A stretch of DNA of 64,000 nt from contig JAHAKD010000001.1 of NCBI GenBank assembly GCA_018371855.1, positions 350,227 to 414,226 on the forward strand, read 5' to 3'. Numbering within the stretch: the stretch's first letter is position 1; the number at the start of each line of letters is the position of its first letter. Of the stretch, positions 32,221 to 41,645 are shown piece after piece. Both the position numbers and the translations under genes were made by a program. This DNA is from Clostridium sp. Lineage in GTDB: Bacteria; Bacillota; Clostridia; TANB77; CAG-508. The notes beneath the pieces are model-generated. The model saw only the letters and a list, made by a program, of their open reading frames with translations. It searched no databases and was not told where the DNA came from.

Positions 32221-32267
32221 ACATTCTCCCTTTTGTGAGTTTATATTATCATATAAAAAAATGATAT

Positions 32268-32301
32268 GCAATAGAAAAAACTATTACTTATTCGTAATAG
32301 T
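32268..32301 (-). terminator. Terminator of lgt
   Basis: ACTATTAC pairs with GTAATAGT (32280-32287/32294-32301); the minus-strand tail is TTTTTTC. It follows the lgt stop by 8 bp. Confidence 0.8.
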
Positions 32302-32308
32302 CTTTAAA

Positions 32309-33121
32309 TTAATTATTCTTTTCTTCTAACAACTTAATTTTCTTTCTCTTTTTATAATTATATATCAATATAATTATTACTACTATAAATATAATAATCG
32401 AAATTAATTGGGATATCCTTATGTTTCCAATCATTAAACTATCTGTTCTTAGACCCTCTATTATTATTCTAATTAAAGAATACAATAATAGGTATATAAT
32501 CGTTAATTGCCCTTTGTACTTTCTATGATTTCTAACATGCATTAATATAAAAAATATAATTAAAGTACATATGGATTCATATAAAAACGTTGGATGTACT
32601 TCCATATATATACCATTTTCTATAATTCCCATTCTAAAAATACTACTAGTTGTTGTTCCATGTGCTTCGCCATTAATAAAGTTTCCCCATCTACCAATTG
32701 CTTGTCCTAAGCTTAAGTATGGAACTATCATATCAAACATATCTAATATCTGTATTTTTTTAATTTTGCAAAATATAATAGTTGTTATAGCTCCACCTAT
32801 TATTCCTCCATAGATTGCAAGTCCACCATTTCTTATATTTATGATTTCACTAGGATTATTTAAATAATATTGCATATTGAAAATGACATAGTATAATCTA
32901 GCACATATAATTGCTATTGGTAGTATAAGTATCATTAATTCTAATATATCATTGTATTTTATATTATATTTTTTACAATCTTTTTTTAAAGCTAATATTG
33001 CAATCAAAATAGCTACAGCTATAAAAATAGCATACCAGTATATATGTATACCACCAATTGTAAATGCTGTTCTAGAAATGCTTAGATTTATATTAAAAGC
33101 TGGAAATGTAATATTAGTCAT
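32309..33121 (-). CDS. lgt: Prolipoprotein diacylglyceryl transferase
   Basis: Transfers diacylglycerol from phosphatidylglycerol to the lipobox cysteine of prolipoproteins, at the membrane. 270 residues, seven membrane segments, signature GRWGNFINGEAHG and HPTFLYES near residues 145-190. Ends 20 bp upstream in the same direction as the Cof-type HAD gene. No lipoprotein signal peptidase gene is in the window. Confidence 0.96.
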   Translation of the reverse strand: MTNITFPAFNINLSISRTAFTIGGIHIYWYAIFIAVAILIAILALKKDCKKYNIKYNDILELMILILPIAIICARLYYVIFNMQYYLNNPSEIINIRNGGLAIYGGIIGGAITTIIFCKIKKIQILDMFDMIVPYLSLGQAIGRWGNFINGEAHGTTTSSIFRMGIIENGIYMEVHPTFLYESICTLIIFFILMHVRNHRKYKGQLTIIYLLLYSLIRIIIEGLRTDSLMIGNIRISQLISIIIFIVVIIILIYNYKKRKKIKLLEEKNN

Positions 33122-33142
33122 TAATTTTCTCCTTTATATGAT

Positions 33143-33997
33143 CTATTCTATATCAAAAATTTTAGTTAGTTCATATGCTACTCCAGCTTCGTTGTTTGTT
33201 TTTGTAACTACATCTGCTAATTCTTTTATTTGGTTTGCAGCATTTCCCATTGCTACTTTATAACCTCCAACATTAAACATTTCTATGTCATTTAAACCAT
33301 CACCAAATACAATCGTTTGAGCTAATTCTATACCTAAATATTTGCATAGTTTTTCTATAGCTTTCGCCTTGCTTATTCCTTTTGGCATAATATCCATTAC
33401 ATATGGAAGCTTATAATTATTTTCTGCTTTTCGATATTTTTTAGGAATCATAAATTCATCAACTTCTGTTGCATCAATATTAAATCTATTTAATACTAAT
33501 TTTCTAACTTTTTGAAGATTTTCTTTTTTATCATCCATAAGACTGAGTTTTATAACTGGTGCATCATTTGTTTCTAAATATTCTTCTAATGAATTTACGA
33601 TTATAAGTTCATTTCTATTTTCTTTTGTCATACTATATTGTTCATCTTCTACAAGCAAATTACCTGAAATTGTAACTGTGAAATATATATTATTATCTTT
33701 TATTAGTTTAACTAGTTCTAGTACATTCTCTTTTTCTATATTGGTGCTAAATATTTTCTTATCTTCTACAAAATTTGCTACTATACCACCATTAGATCCA
33801 ATAATATATGGTATAGCTCCTACCTGAGTACTGTATTTTTCAATACTATGATATGGTCTGCCAGATGCTAATACTACTTCTATTCCGTTTTTCTTTAAAT
33901 TTTGTATCATCTTTATATTTTCTTCTGGCACTATTTTTTCGTCATTAACTAATGTCCCGTCTATATCTATAAAAACGATTTTATAATCATTATTCAT
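33143..33997 (-). CDS. Cof-type HAD phosphatase
   Basis: 284 residues. Motif I VFIDIDGTLVNDEKIV, motif II LASGRPYHSIEKY, Lys in GISKAKAIEKL and motif IV VFGDGLNDIEMF; the cap lies between II and the Lys (class IIB). Typically acts on sugar phosphates, FMN or PLP. Substrate unknown. Confidence 0.93.
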   Translation of the reverse strand: MNNDYKIVFIDIDGTLVNDEKIVPEENIKMIQNLKKNGIEVVLASGRPYHSIEKYSTQVGAIPYIIGSNGGIVANFVEDKKIFSTNIEKENVLELVKLIKDNNIYFTVTISGNLLVEDEQYSMTKENRNELIIVNSLEEYLETNDAPVIKLSLMDDKKENLQKVRKLVLNRFNIDATEVDEFMIPKKYRKAENNYKLPYVMDIMPKGISKAKAIEKLCKYLGIELAQTIVFGDGLNDIEMFNVGGYKVAMGNAANQIKELADVVTKTNNEAGVAYELTKIFDIE

Positions 33998-34053
33998 TGT
34001 AAATCCTCCTTGATTATATTATTGGCCTTTTTGCGTACTTTAGTCAACCAAAA

Positions 34054-34632
34054 TCACTTTATTATTTCACAATTTTCGTCAACCTTTTTATTGCCATGGA
34101 CTTTATAATATATTTCAAATATGTTATTTAAAATTTCTTTTTCGTCATATGTTAGATTTTCATTTAATTTTAAATAGTATATAGATAAAAACAGACTATT
34201 AAACCATTTTAAATCAACATTTAATTTATTAAATTCTAGTCTTTCGTAAAATTTTGCTCTTTTTTCCCTTATTTTATTTTCCTCTGTATTCGCTCCACAA
34301 CCCAATTTCTCAATCTCTACAAATACAGCATCATAATTTGGAACTACTTTTTTCAATTCTTTAATTGCTTTAGTACCATATCCTTTATTTTGATATTCTG
34401 GTAAAATCGCAAAGTAATCCAGTTGCATATACCTAGTATTCTCTACCGAATTCATTATTAAAAATCCAATTAATTTATTAGCTTCAGCGATTTTTATAAA
34501 GCTAGTTATTTTTTTGTTATAGTTTTTCTCTATAGTTTCTAAACTTTTTCTTTCCTCTTCTGGAAATATCTCTATATATTTTTGATATACTTCTTCTTTG
34601 AATTCTTTAAAATTAATATTTATAAGTTCCAT
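34054..34632 (-). CDS. GNAT family N-acetyltransferase
   Basis: 192 residues. LDYFAILPEYQNKGYGTKAIKEL is the acetyl-CoA binding loop and KRAKFYERLEFNKL the C-terminal strand. An extra 40-residue C-terminal part follows. Substrate unknown. Confidence 0.85.
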   Translation of the reverse strand: MELININFKEFKEEVYQKYIEIFPEEERKSLETIEKNYNKKITSFIKIAEANKLIGFLIMNSVENTRYMQLDYFAILPEYQNKGYGTKAIKELKKVVPNYDAVFVEIEKLGCGANTEENKIREKRAKFYERLEFNKLNVDLKWFNSLFLSIYYLKLNENLTYDEKEILNNIFEIYYKVHGNKKVDENCEIIK

Positions 34633-34670
34633 AAATTACCTCTTCATATTTATTTACTTTTTATATGCTA

Positions 34671-35528
34671 TTATTTTGAATTTTTATTCATGAAATAATC
34701 AAAATAATATCTATCTAATAGTATCCCTGTATATATAGAAAACTTCCACAATTCTTCTTCTGTCCTTAAGGTTTCTTTTGAAATATGTATATCTTTATCT
34801 ACAAGAAGTTTCATAAATGCTTTACTAGTATACCATAGAAAACTAATCATGTTTTCTAAAATAGTATTAACTCTACTAATGTATCCTCCCCACACATTAT
34901 TAAATAGCTTATCTTTTTCATTTTTTGGAGAAGAAAAAGAAAAAAAGAGAAAACTTAGAAAGTCATTATGAGAATAATTAGAGTAAAAACTATATTGTCT
35001 TTTTCTCCAATCTGTCAAATCAGCTTTTTCGTAATTTTCTATTGTATCATTTAATTCTTTTGGAGAAAAATACTTTCTCCATATTTTCATATTTCCTTCT
35101 GTCATTTCGGTATCTGTTAATATCTTTTCTTTGTTTTCATCAATCATAACATTTAAAAGTAACATACATATTTCAAATAATTGCCTATTTATGACATTAG
35201 CCTGATAATCTAATCCATTTTCAGCTAAATATATTACAGCAGTTATAGAATTTGCTATAGTCACAAATATAGAAGAATATAATGCTTTTATTTTGAAATT
35301 TTTATCTTCCTCTTTTGGTTCAATCGAAAAACTCATTATTCCATAATACAAATTATATAGTTCAGCTATGTTTAAAACATCTTCATTGGCCTCTTGCCAT
35401 ATTTCTGGATTATCCATTATATCATTCATTTGATTATAATAATCCATAATAGTTTCATATGGTACTACGAATTCTTTATCAAGACTAATTTTACTATTTA
35501 GGTATTCATATTTTTCTTTTAATAACAT
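34671..35528 (-). CDS. DUF5677-like protein
   Basis: 285 residues, predominantly helical and soluble. The centre (YQANVINRQLFEICMLLLNV) and FYSNYSHNDFLSF resemble DUF5677 proteins, in which a helical bundle carries a conserved R-x-x-E and a later Ser-x-x-H. Function unknown in the family; some members sit in defence or abortive-infection contexts, but nothing here supports that. Confidence 0.6.
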   Translation of the reverse strand: MLLKEKYEYLNSKISLDKEFVVPYETIMDYYNQMNDIMDNPEIWQEANEDVLNIAELYNLYYGIMSFSIEPKEEDKNFKIKALYSSIFVTIANSITAVIYLAENGLDYQANVINRQLFEICMLLLNVMIDENKEKILTDTEMTEGNMKIWRKYFSPKELNDTIENYEKADLTDWRKRQYSFYSNYSHNDFLSFLFFSFSSPKNEKDKLFNNVWGGYISRVNTILENMISFLWYTSKAFMKLLVDKDIHISKETLRTEEELWKFSIYTGILLDRYYFDYFMNKNSK

Positions 35529-35540
35529 ATTTTTTACCTC

Positions 35541-35615
35541 TTATATTTCATTTCCATCTTCTGTCGCTATAAATCCATTTATTGAGCACGCCATTTCTAC
35601 AGTTATATTTCTCAT
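35541..35615 (-). pseudogene. N-terminal stub of a dihydrofolate-reductase/RibD-like gene
   Basis: Only 24 codons (starts MRNITVEMACSINGFIA, ends TEDGNEI), with a good ribosome site (TTAGGAGAAAATTT). The pattern MxxSxDGFIA-DG is the opening of RibD C-terminal/dihydrofolate-reductase-family proteins. The remaining about 150 residues are missing: the next gene ends at 35638 and DUF5677 begins at 35528. Confidence 0.6.
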
Positions 35616-35637
35616 AAATTTTCTCCTAATCAATTAA

Positions 35638-36999
35638 TTATTTTTTTAATTCAAGAACAGAAACACATTCTATTCCATTTGTATAAGGAAACATATCTAC
35701 GGGTTTAATCTTTTTTATTTCATATATATTTTCTAACTTTGCTAAATCTCTAACCAATGTAGCTGGATTACAACTAATATATACTAGTTTTTTAGGTAAA
35801 ACTTTTTTTATGTTTTCTATACTTGTATTATCTAGACCTCTTCTTGGTGGATCTACCATAATAATATCAGGAATAATCTGTTTAACATTTACTAGGTCAT
35901 CTAACACTTTTTCTACATCACCAGCAATAAATTCTGTATTATTTACATTATTTATTTTTGCATTTTCTTTGGCAGCAATAATTGCTTCTTCTACAATTTC
36001 TACTCCGTAAACTTTTTTTGCAAACTTACTCATAAATAATGAAATCGTACCAATTCCACAGTACAAATCGAACACAACATCTTCCTTTGTTATATCTGCA
36101 AACTTAACACCAAGCTCATATAATTTTTCAGCTTGAATTGGATTTACTTGATAAAATGACATTGGAGATATCTTAAATTTATAATCACCTAGCTTATCTG
36201 TAATATATCCATCTCCATATAAATTGATATTCTCGTTTCCTAATATAACATTTGTATTTTTTGTATTTACATTTTTAACTATAGTCTTTATATTACTGAA
36301 TTTGCTAGTTAGTTCTGATATCATTTTAGCTTCATTAGATATTTCTCTTCCATTTATAACTATAATACACATTATCTCATTTGTTTTTATACCAATTTTA
36401 GTAACAATATGTCTAACTAAACCTTTTTGAGTTTTCTCATTATAAAAACTAACATTATTATCTACTAAAAGTTTAAAAATATATTTCGCAATTTCTTCTG
36501 TTTGTTCATTTTGAATAAAACAAGTATCTATTGGTATAATTTCATGTGTTCTATTTGCAAATACACCAATTACTGGTTTTCCATCTTTATTTAAGCCAAC
36601 AGGATATTGTGCTTTATTCCTGTAGTGATATGGATGTTCCATACCTAATGTTTCTTCTACTTTAATTTTATTATTTAAACTCTTATTTACTAAACTTTGA
36701 ACTGCATTTTGTTTCATTTTTAATGTCTCTTCATATTTTATATGTCTTAATGAACAACCTCCACATCTTTTGTATGTTGTACAATCACTTTCTATTCTAT
36801 TTTCTGATGGATTGATGATTTCTATAATTTTGCCAAAAGCATGTGACGTTAATACTTTTACAATTAATACTTTTATTTTTTCTCCTTTTATTGCATTTGG
36901 TATAAAAATTGTAAGTCCATCTATCTTTGCAATTCCCTCTCCTTGAAATCCATTGTCTATTATCTCTACAATATATTCTTTATTCTTTTCTACTTGCAT
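35638..36999 (-). CDS. rlmD: 23S rRNA (uracil-C5)-methyltransferase RlmD/RumA-type
   Basis: 453 residues. N-terminal TRAM domain (GFQGEGIAKIDGLTIFIPNA), 4Fe-4S cysteines (CTTYKRCGGCSL), SAM motif VFDLYCGIGTISLFM, PPRRGLD and catalytic SCNPATLVRDL. The family methylates U1939 or U747 of 23S rRNA; which site is not decidable here. Ribosome site AAAGGAGAACAT. Confidence 0.93.
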   Translation of the reverse strand: MQVEKNKEYIVEIIDNGFQGEGIAKIDGLTIFIPNAIKGEKIKVLIVKVLTSHAFGKIIEIINPSENRIESDCTTYKRCGGCSLRHIKYEETLKMKQNAVQSLVNKSLNNKIKVEETLGMEHPYHYRNKAQYPVGLNKDGKPVIGVFANRTHEIIPIDTCFIQNEQTEEIAKYIFKLLVDNNVSFYNEKTQKGLVRHIVTKIGIKTNEIMCIIVINGREISNEAKMISELTSKFSNIKTIVKNVNTKNTNVILGNENINLYGDGYITDKLGDYKFKISPMSFYQVNPIQAEKLYELGVKFADITKEDVVFDLYCGIGTISLFMSKFAKKVYGVEIVEEAIIAAKENAKINNVNNTEFIAGDVEKVLDDLVNVKQIIPDIIMVDPPRRGLDNTSIENIKKVLPKKLVYISCNPATLVRDLAKLENIYEIKKIKPVDMFPYTNGIECVSVLELKK

Positions 37000-37040
37000 A
37001 TGTTCTCCTTTAATTTAATTTATAGTTGTATTATAGCATA

Positions 37041-37078
37041 AAAAATAGACTGTTAGAATACTCTAAAAGCCTATTTTT
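37041..37078 (-). terminator. Terminator of the HAD-like gene
   Basis: AAAAATAG (37041-37048) pairs with CTATTTTT (37071-37078), enclosing further imperfect pairing, 10 bp after the stop at 37089. Confidence 0.6.
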
Positions 37079-37088
37079 AACAATTACT

Positions 37089-37805
37089 TTACAATGAATG
37101 CTGTTCGTTTCCGTCTGGTTCTTCCTTATCAGGACGTAATTTTCTTTCTAACAACATATTAAGTTCAGCTAACTCTTCTGTAATTCCAGGTAAATCTGTT
37201 TTCTTACCAACAAACTTTGTTTTAGCCTTTGCTTCTTTTCTACTATTTTTTGGACAAATTACAAATCCACCTTTTTTAGCATTAACATAATCCATAGAAG
37301 CTAAGTCATTTCTTCCATTACCACAATATATAATCATTTTAACATCATATTGCTCTTGTGCCATTGCTGTCCATGATCTAACATAATGAAGTTTTCCATA
37401 CCCCGCAGGATTATCATCATTTAGATTACTTGGTCTTTTTAAATCTACTATTCTTTCATCCATTCTTTTAACAAATCTATTAAATGTCGCATCTTTTTGT
37501 GGTCCTGACATAAATTCATCTTTAGCAGATGCTGCTGCACCCTCTATTAGTTTTAATTTTTTGATTGGTTCTTTTTGTAATTTATTAAAATTAAAGAAAC
37601 TTGTATCTAGATTCCTTAATATTTCTGTCATTTCGTTTTGACTAATTGGTGATACAATATGCATTCTTACTTTCGCGTTCATTAGTTCTTGTAATCTAGA
37701 TAATTGTTTTAAAAAATTATACATCTCTATATCTTCAAAAGTTCTACTCGATTCATTTAAGATTGTACCTTCTAGATCTGAATATAATAAAATTATTTTT
37801 TCCAT
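37089..37805 (-). CDS. HAD superfamily protein (atypical)
   Basis: 238 residues. Motif I LLYSDLEGTILNESS has Asp then Glu in place of the usual DxD, and motif IV is CGNGRNDLASMDYV (GDGxND with Asn). Such substitutions leave the nucleophile but change the acid/base, so catalysis may be altered. The charged C-terminal tail (LRPDKEEPDGNEQHSL) is unusual. Likely soluble. Confidence 0.75.
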   Translation of the reverse strand: MEKIILLYSDLEGTILNESSRTFEDIEMYNFLKQLSRLQELMNAKVRMHIVSPISQNEMTEILRNLDTSFFNFNKLQKEPIKKLKLIEGAAASAKDEFMSGPQKDATFNRFVKRMDERIVDLKRPSNLNDDNPAGYGKLHYVRSWTAMAQEQYDVKMIIYCGNGRNDLASMDYVNAKKGGFVICPKNSRKEAKAKTKFVGKKTDLPGITEELAELNMLLERKLRPDKEEPDGNEQHSL

Positions 37806-37980
37806 AAAAGCTCTCCTTAATTTAACACTATTATAATTTTACCACATTATGTAAAATAGCGCAATCCCCTATATTATTTATAATTTTTGTGTTATAATAA
37901 TTATATGGTACGAGTTGAAAAAAATCCTCTCGTGCTTTGTATTTTTAATAATTTATAATACAAATAGGAGGAATAAGTGT

Positions 37981-38742
37981 ATGAGCAAATTTAATTTTTT
38001 TGGTAACATTTCTGGTGAAAACGTCGTTATTAATGGAAATGATGTTATTATTAATGGTAAGCAAGTTAATAACCCCGGTGGTAAGGAGGGCAAAGAGATT
38101 GATGAAATCAAAAAAGCCACAGCCCAAATCAAGAAACTATATGTTACAAGTAACGTACGGGTAAATATCTATGACGGTAATGATGATGTAATCGTGGCTA
38201 GATTACATGGTACTGCTTCTAGTAAAGACTTTCAATTTGATGTAGTACCAAACAATGACTCATTAAGAATCACTGCAAATATTGAAGGCTCTTCAGGAGG
38301 AATAACAATTATAAATGATGTTATTATGAGTGGCTCTTTCAACAATTTACAACTGGACATTGTGCTTCCTCGTAGTCCCATGGAAATTATAATCATTCAA
38401 TCAAAGAATTCAAGTATTTCTGTGGAGGGGAACATAAATGTGCCAATCATCTGTGCAGCTTCTACAAATGGTAGTATCAAAATAGATGGTGCAATTTTTA
38501 GAAAGTTACAACTTGAATGCAAGAATGGAAGCATCCGAATAAATTCACATCTTTATTCAGATGTAGAGTTGGATATTACCAATCAAAATGGTAGTATAGA
38601 TTGTGCACTCAGCAATGTTGGCATGTCTACCGTTGATGTATACTCAAAAAATGGAAGTTGTCATAACTCTCCAGTTTTATCTGGTAAATATACTGCCTCT
38701 GGTAGTGTTATCAGTAAAAATGGTAGTGTGAAATTTCATTGA
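37981..38742 (+). CDS. DUF4097-like beta-solenoid protein
   Basis: 253 residues from the ATG at 37981, 9 bp after GGAGG; the longer reading to 37915 has no site. The second half repeats a short unit around NGSI-I (TNGSIKIDGA, KNGSIRINSH, QNGSIDCALS, KNGSCHNSP, KNGSVKFH), as expected of a right-handed beta-helix resembling DUF4097/DUF2807 proteins. No signal peptide or membrane segment from this start. Higher G+C and different codon use than neighbours hint at transfer. Confidence 0.75.
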   Translation: MSKFNFFGNISGENVVINGNDVIINGKQVNNPGGKEGKEIDEIKKATAQIKKLYVTSNVRVNIYDGNDDVIVARLHGTASSKDFQFDVVPNNDSLRITANIEGSSGGITIINDVIMSGSFNNLQLDIVLPRSPMEIIIIQSKNSSISVEGNINVPIICAASTNGSIKIDGAIFRKLQLECKNGSIRINSHLYSDVELDITNQNGSIDCALSNVGMSTVDVYSKNGSCHNSPVLSGKYTASGSVISKNGSVKFH

Positions 38743-38765
38743 TTTATACCTGTTAAGGTCAGCTA

Positions 38766-38800
38766 TCCCCTTGCTTTTATATAAAAAGCAAGGGGATTTT
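38766..38800 (+). terminator. Terminator of the beta-solenoid gene
   Basis: TCCCCTTGCTTTT pairs with AAAAGCAAGGGGA (38766-38778/38784-38796), followed by TTTT. Confidence 0.85.
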
Positions 38801-38937
38801 CTTAAATGAATCAATAATATCAGATGCAATTATAAATAATTTTCTTCATAAAAAATCTCTTATAGATTATTGTTCTTTTGATTATATCATCGATATATTA
38901 CTTACACAATAATCCAAAACAAACGAGCTCGTTTATC

Positions 38938-39558
38938 TTATTCAGGTTTTATGACTTCATTTTCAATAACAGAATCATTTTTTAATTTATATGTACAAGA
39001 TACATTACCATTTCCATAGAAAACTTTTGATATAATTCCCGTGTTAGTATTAACATAAAATGTTGTATTATCATAATTTATAACATAACAATTATTTTCT
39101 ATTTTTATTGGTTTCAAAATATTTGCTGTTAAAATTTTTCCATATCCAGTCTTGTCTATTGTTGTAGCAAATAAAGCTTCTTCATATTCTATATCAAATT
39201 CCTTCATTTTTATCTCTTGAGCAATTTCCCCTGTTTTCTCATTTATGGATATATATTCCGGTATGTTTTTATCAATCCATTCTGTTGTAATAATACCCTC
39301 ATCGTTATAATACTCTTTTATTAAGTATTTATCTCCATAATTATATATCTTATATGTGGTTGTTCTGGTTTGCCCTTCTGATAATTCAGAATTCTTTTCA
39401 TAATAATAATTTTTTATAGATGATTTAAGTTCATTACTACTTTCATATAGTTTCTTCATAATGAAATTGTTTCTAATAACATTAGCAATTATTCCCAATA
39501 TTAAAATCACAATAACTACTATAATAACTGTAACTAAAATCTTCATTCCACTTTTCAT
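38938..39558 (-). CDS. Hypothetical membrane-anchored protein, 206 aa
   Basis: One N-terminal membrane helix (about residues 6-28), then a soluble extracytoplasmic domain with many Tyr, Lys, Glu and Asn (KNYYYEKNSELSEGQTRTTT). No lipobox. Good ribosome site AGGGGGATTGTATT. Topology resembles the anchored protein at 12827 but without sequence similarity visible by eye. Confidence 0.7.
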   Translation of the reverse strand: MKSGMKILVTVIIVVIVILILGIIANVIRNNFIMKKLYESSNELKSSIKNYYYEKNSELSEGQTRTTTYKIYNYGDKYLIKEYYNDEGIITTEWIDKNIPEYISINEKTGEIAQEIKMKEFDIEYEEALFATTIDKTGYGKILTANILKPIKIENNCYVINYDNTTFYVNTNTGIISKVFYGNGNVSCTYKLKNDSVIENEVIKPE

Positions 39559-39559
39559 A

Positions 39560-40134
39560 ATACAATCCCCCTTTTATTAATCATAAATATTATATCGAAA
39601 AAAAAATGTACTGTAAACAATTTTTATAACTATATATACTAATTGTTTTCTATACTATATAATTAGAGCATTAAAGGCTTTATTACCTCCATTTAAAAAT
39701 TCTCGATACAACTCGATATCGGATTGTTTGTCAATCGACGTCGCATTTTCTAATTTCATTTTTCCTACCTCCTAACCTTAATACAATTTACTTAGTTAAT
39801 TTGTCATAAAATTGTTTTATTAATAATTTATAGCATTTGAAAGCTTTTCAATAAAATTCTTATTCATAAATACATCTTAATTCAAGATAATAATTAACCT
39901 TGTAACACAAAATAAGTCTTAAAATATGCTATAAATCAATAAATTTTTCATAGAATATAAATTCACACAAAAATAAATAAATTTTTCATTTTCATTCATA
40001 TTTAATCACCTTTCCTTTTTTATTTAGAAAAATTTTTCTATGATTAAATTATAAAATTATATTAATATATTTTTTAAAAAGTGGATTAATATTGCCTTTT
40101 ATAGTTTTTTTAATTTTCGTCGTTTTTATTTGTT
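39560..40134. other. 575-bp gap: mobile-element remnant region
   Basis: Holds the sigma-like stub at 39655-39759 and a second short minus-strand ORF at 39919-39999 (26 codons, starts MNENEKFIYFCVN, ribosome site AGGTGAT). The latter looks like another truncated regulator, not identified. The rest is AT-rich; the string AATAAATTTTTCAT occurs twice around 39935-39990. Confidence 0.5.
39655..39759 (-). pseudogene. N-terminal stub of a sigma-70-like regulator
   Basis: 34 codons starting MKLENATSIDKQSDIELY and continuing REFLNGGNKAFNALII, the opening of sigma-70-like factors (DxELYxxFLNGxxxAFxxLI), with an excellent ribosome site (TTAGGAGGTAGGAAAA). It stops before region 2 is complete. Sigma-like genes beside an integrase are typical of Tn916-type elements. 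Confidence 0.5.
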
Positions 40135-40973
40135 TTGCTTTCAATTAACTTGTCATATGCATCTAAACCTTTGGCGAGAAAATTTGGTACTTTTATATCT
40201 ACAACTATTAAATTTTCTAATATACTTCTTGTTTCATTGATAATTAGACAAGCTAAAGTAAACCAACCAAAAAGCAATAAGGAAAATAAAGTTGTACGTG
40301 CATTAACGGTTGAAGAACGAGAAGCTTTCACTAATTGGCTTGTTGATAAGCTTATAGATGAATTTAAATATAGAAATGTATATTTGTTACAAATGTATAC
40401 AGGCTTAAGAGTCGGAGAATCTTTAGCTCTTACAACACACGATATAGACTTAAAAAATAAAAGATTAAATATATCTCGTACATTAACAACTGATGAGAAA
40501 AGAAATATTATTATGTGAATAAAACCAAAACATATAGTGGCAAAAGAACTATTCCTATCCCCTACTTCCTTTGTCCTTATATTGTAGAACAAATGAAAAT
40601 AGCAAATAAGCAAATTAATAATGATGAAAAACTACTTTTTAAGCCTAATAACAGTAACTATTGTGGACGTTCTACAATAAATAATGAGCTAAAGCGAATA
40701 TTCAAACAAGAATTTAATATTACTGATATTTCTAGCCACTCTTTAAGACATACTTTCGGAACACGTTGCATTGAAGGTGGTATGGCTCCTGTTGTAGTTC
40801 AAAGATTAATGGGACATAAAGATATTGCAGTCACATTAAATACATATACTTCTGTTTTAGAGCAATTTAAGGAAAGAGAATTTGATAAGGTCAATCAGTA
40901 TTATCTTAATGAAAATTTAATAGGAAATAATTTTTTATATGACGTTAATAATATCAAAGCGTTTGAAAGATAA
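40135..40973 (+). pseudogene. Frameshifted tyrosine integrase (phage/ICE type)
   Basis: The first frame (to 40518) contains YTGLRVGESLAL, the first catalytic Arg, after a poor N terminus; the SAM-like DNA-binding domain is absent or degraded. Reading shifts by one frame at about 40513-40517 into a second ORF (40515-40973) with KTYSGKRTIPIP, the HSLRHTFGTRC box and LMGHKDIAVTLNTY (His and catalytic Tyr). Together they make the C-terminal catalytic domain. It lies 235 bp from tRNA-Gln, a usual integration target. Confidence 0.85.
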
Positions 40974-40994
40974 ATTTATATATACGCATGTTTT

Positions 40995-41048
40995 ATAACT
41001 CAACAATATTAAATTGTAGAGTATTGAAAATTAAAATTGTTGAGTTAT
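40995..41048. repeat. 13-bp perfect inverted repeat
   Basis: ATAACTCAACAAT (40995-41007) and ATTGTTGAGTTAT (41036-41048), 28 nt apart, just after the integrase remnant. It may be a terminator without a T tract, an integrase arm site or an element end. Confidence 0.5.
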
Positions 41049-41149
41049 CTGTTTGAAATACTAAAAAATAAAATAAATTAAAAATCCTGAAAAACTATGT
41101 AACTCTAGTGAAAATTAAATATTGTAAGTTTTTCAAGATTATAATTAGT

Positions 41150-41194
41150 TTTAAACAAGTAAATAGCCTGTATCTGTTGATACAAGCTATTTAC
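41150..41194 (-). terminator. Terminator after tRNA-Gln
   Basis: GTAAATAG pairs with CTATTTAC (41159-41166/41187-41194), with inner TGTATC/GATACA and a TGTT loop. Minus-strand tail ACTTGTTTAAAAC. Confidence 0.65.
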
Positions 41195-41208
41195 ATCAAT
41201 TATTTAGT

Positions 41209-41283
41209 TGGCTGGGCTGGCAAGATTCGAACTTGCGCATGCCAGAGTCAAAGTCTGGTGCCTTACCGCTTGGCTACAGCCCA
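41209..41283 (-). tRNA. tRNA-Gln (UUG)
   Basis: Acceptor TGGGCTG/CAGCCCA, anticodon loop CTTTGAC (anticodon TTG), T loop GTTCGAATC, discriminator G and encoded CCA. All four arms pair. Confidence 0.95.
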
Positions 41284-41345
41284 ATATAATTTAATTGTCC
41301 ATTTTTGTTAGGTGATTTTTGCAGTAATACCCCAATATAAAATCT

Positions 41346-41422
41346 GGGGTGAGTACTGGGATTCGAACCCAGGGTCTCCAGTGCCACAAACTGGCGCGTT
41401 AACCAACTACGCTATACTCACC
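41346..41422 (-). tRNA. tRNA-His (GUG)
   Basis: Acceptor GTGAGTA/TACTCAC with the His-specific extra G(-1) opposite C73, anticodon loop TTGTGGC (anticodon GTG), T arm CTGGGTTCGAATCCCAG, encoded CCA. Same transcript direction as tRNA-Gln, 62 bp apart. Confidence 0.95.
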
Positions 41423-41595
41423 ATCTCTTGCGGACATTTATTATTTTAAACTATTTTATATCCTTTTGTCAACTATTTTATTAATATTTTATAATAATTT
41501 TTATTTTTCAAGAAATTTCTAAAATTTAATCCAGCATATTCCTTTTAAATGGTAGATCAAACTTCATAGTCAATTGAATAAAACAACCCAAAAGA

Positions 41596-41630
41596 CGATT
41601 ACAAGTCTCAAATTGTAATCGCCTTTTTTA
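41596..41630. terminator. Terminator of the six-helix membrane protein gene
   Basis: CGATTACAA (41596-41604) pairs with TTGTAATCG (41613-41621); T-rich on both strands (CTTTTTT plus, CTTTTGGG minus). 25 bp after the gene's stop. Confidence 0.7.
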
Positions 41631-41645
41631 TTAAATATTTTACTC

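Noticed and set aside
40110..40613. Minus-strand ORF of 167 codons opposite the integrase
   Set aside because: It has no ribosome site, its translation is low-complexity Ser/Phe/Leu, and it mirrors the plus-strand integrase remnant that carries clear catalytic motifs.
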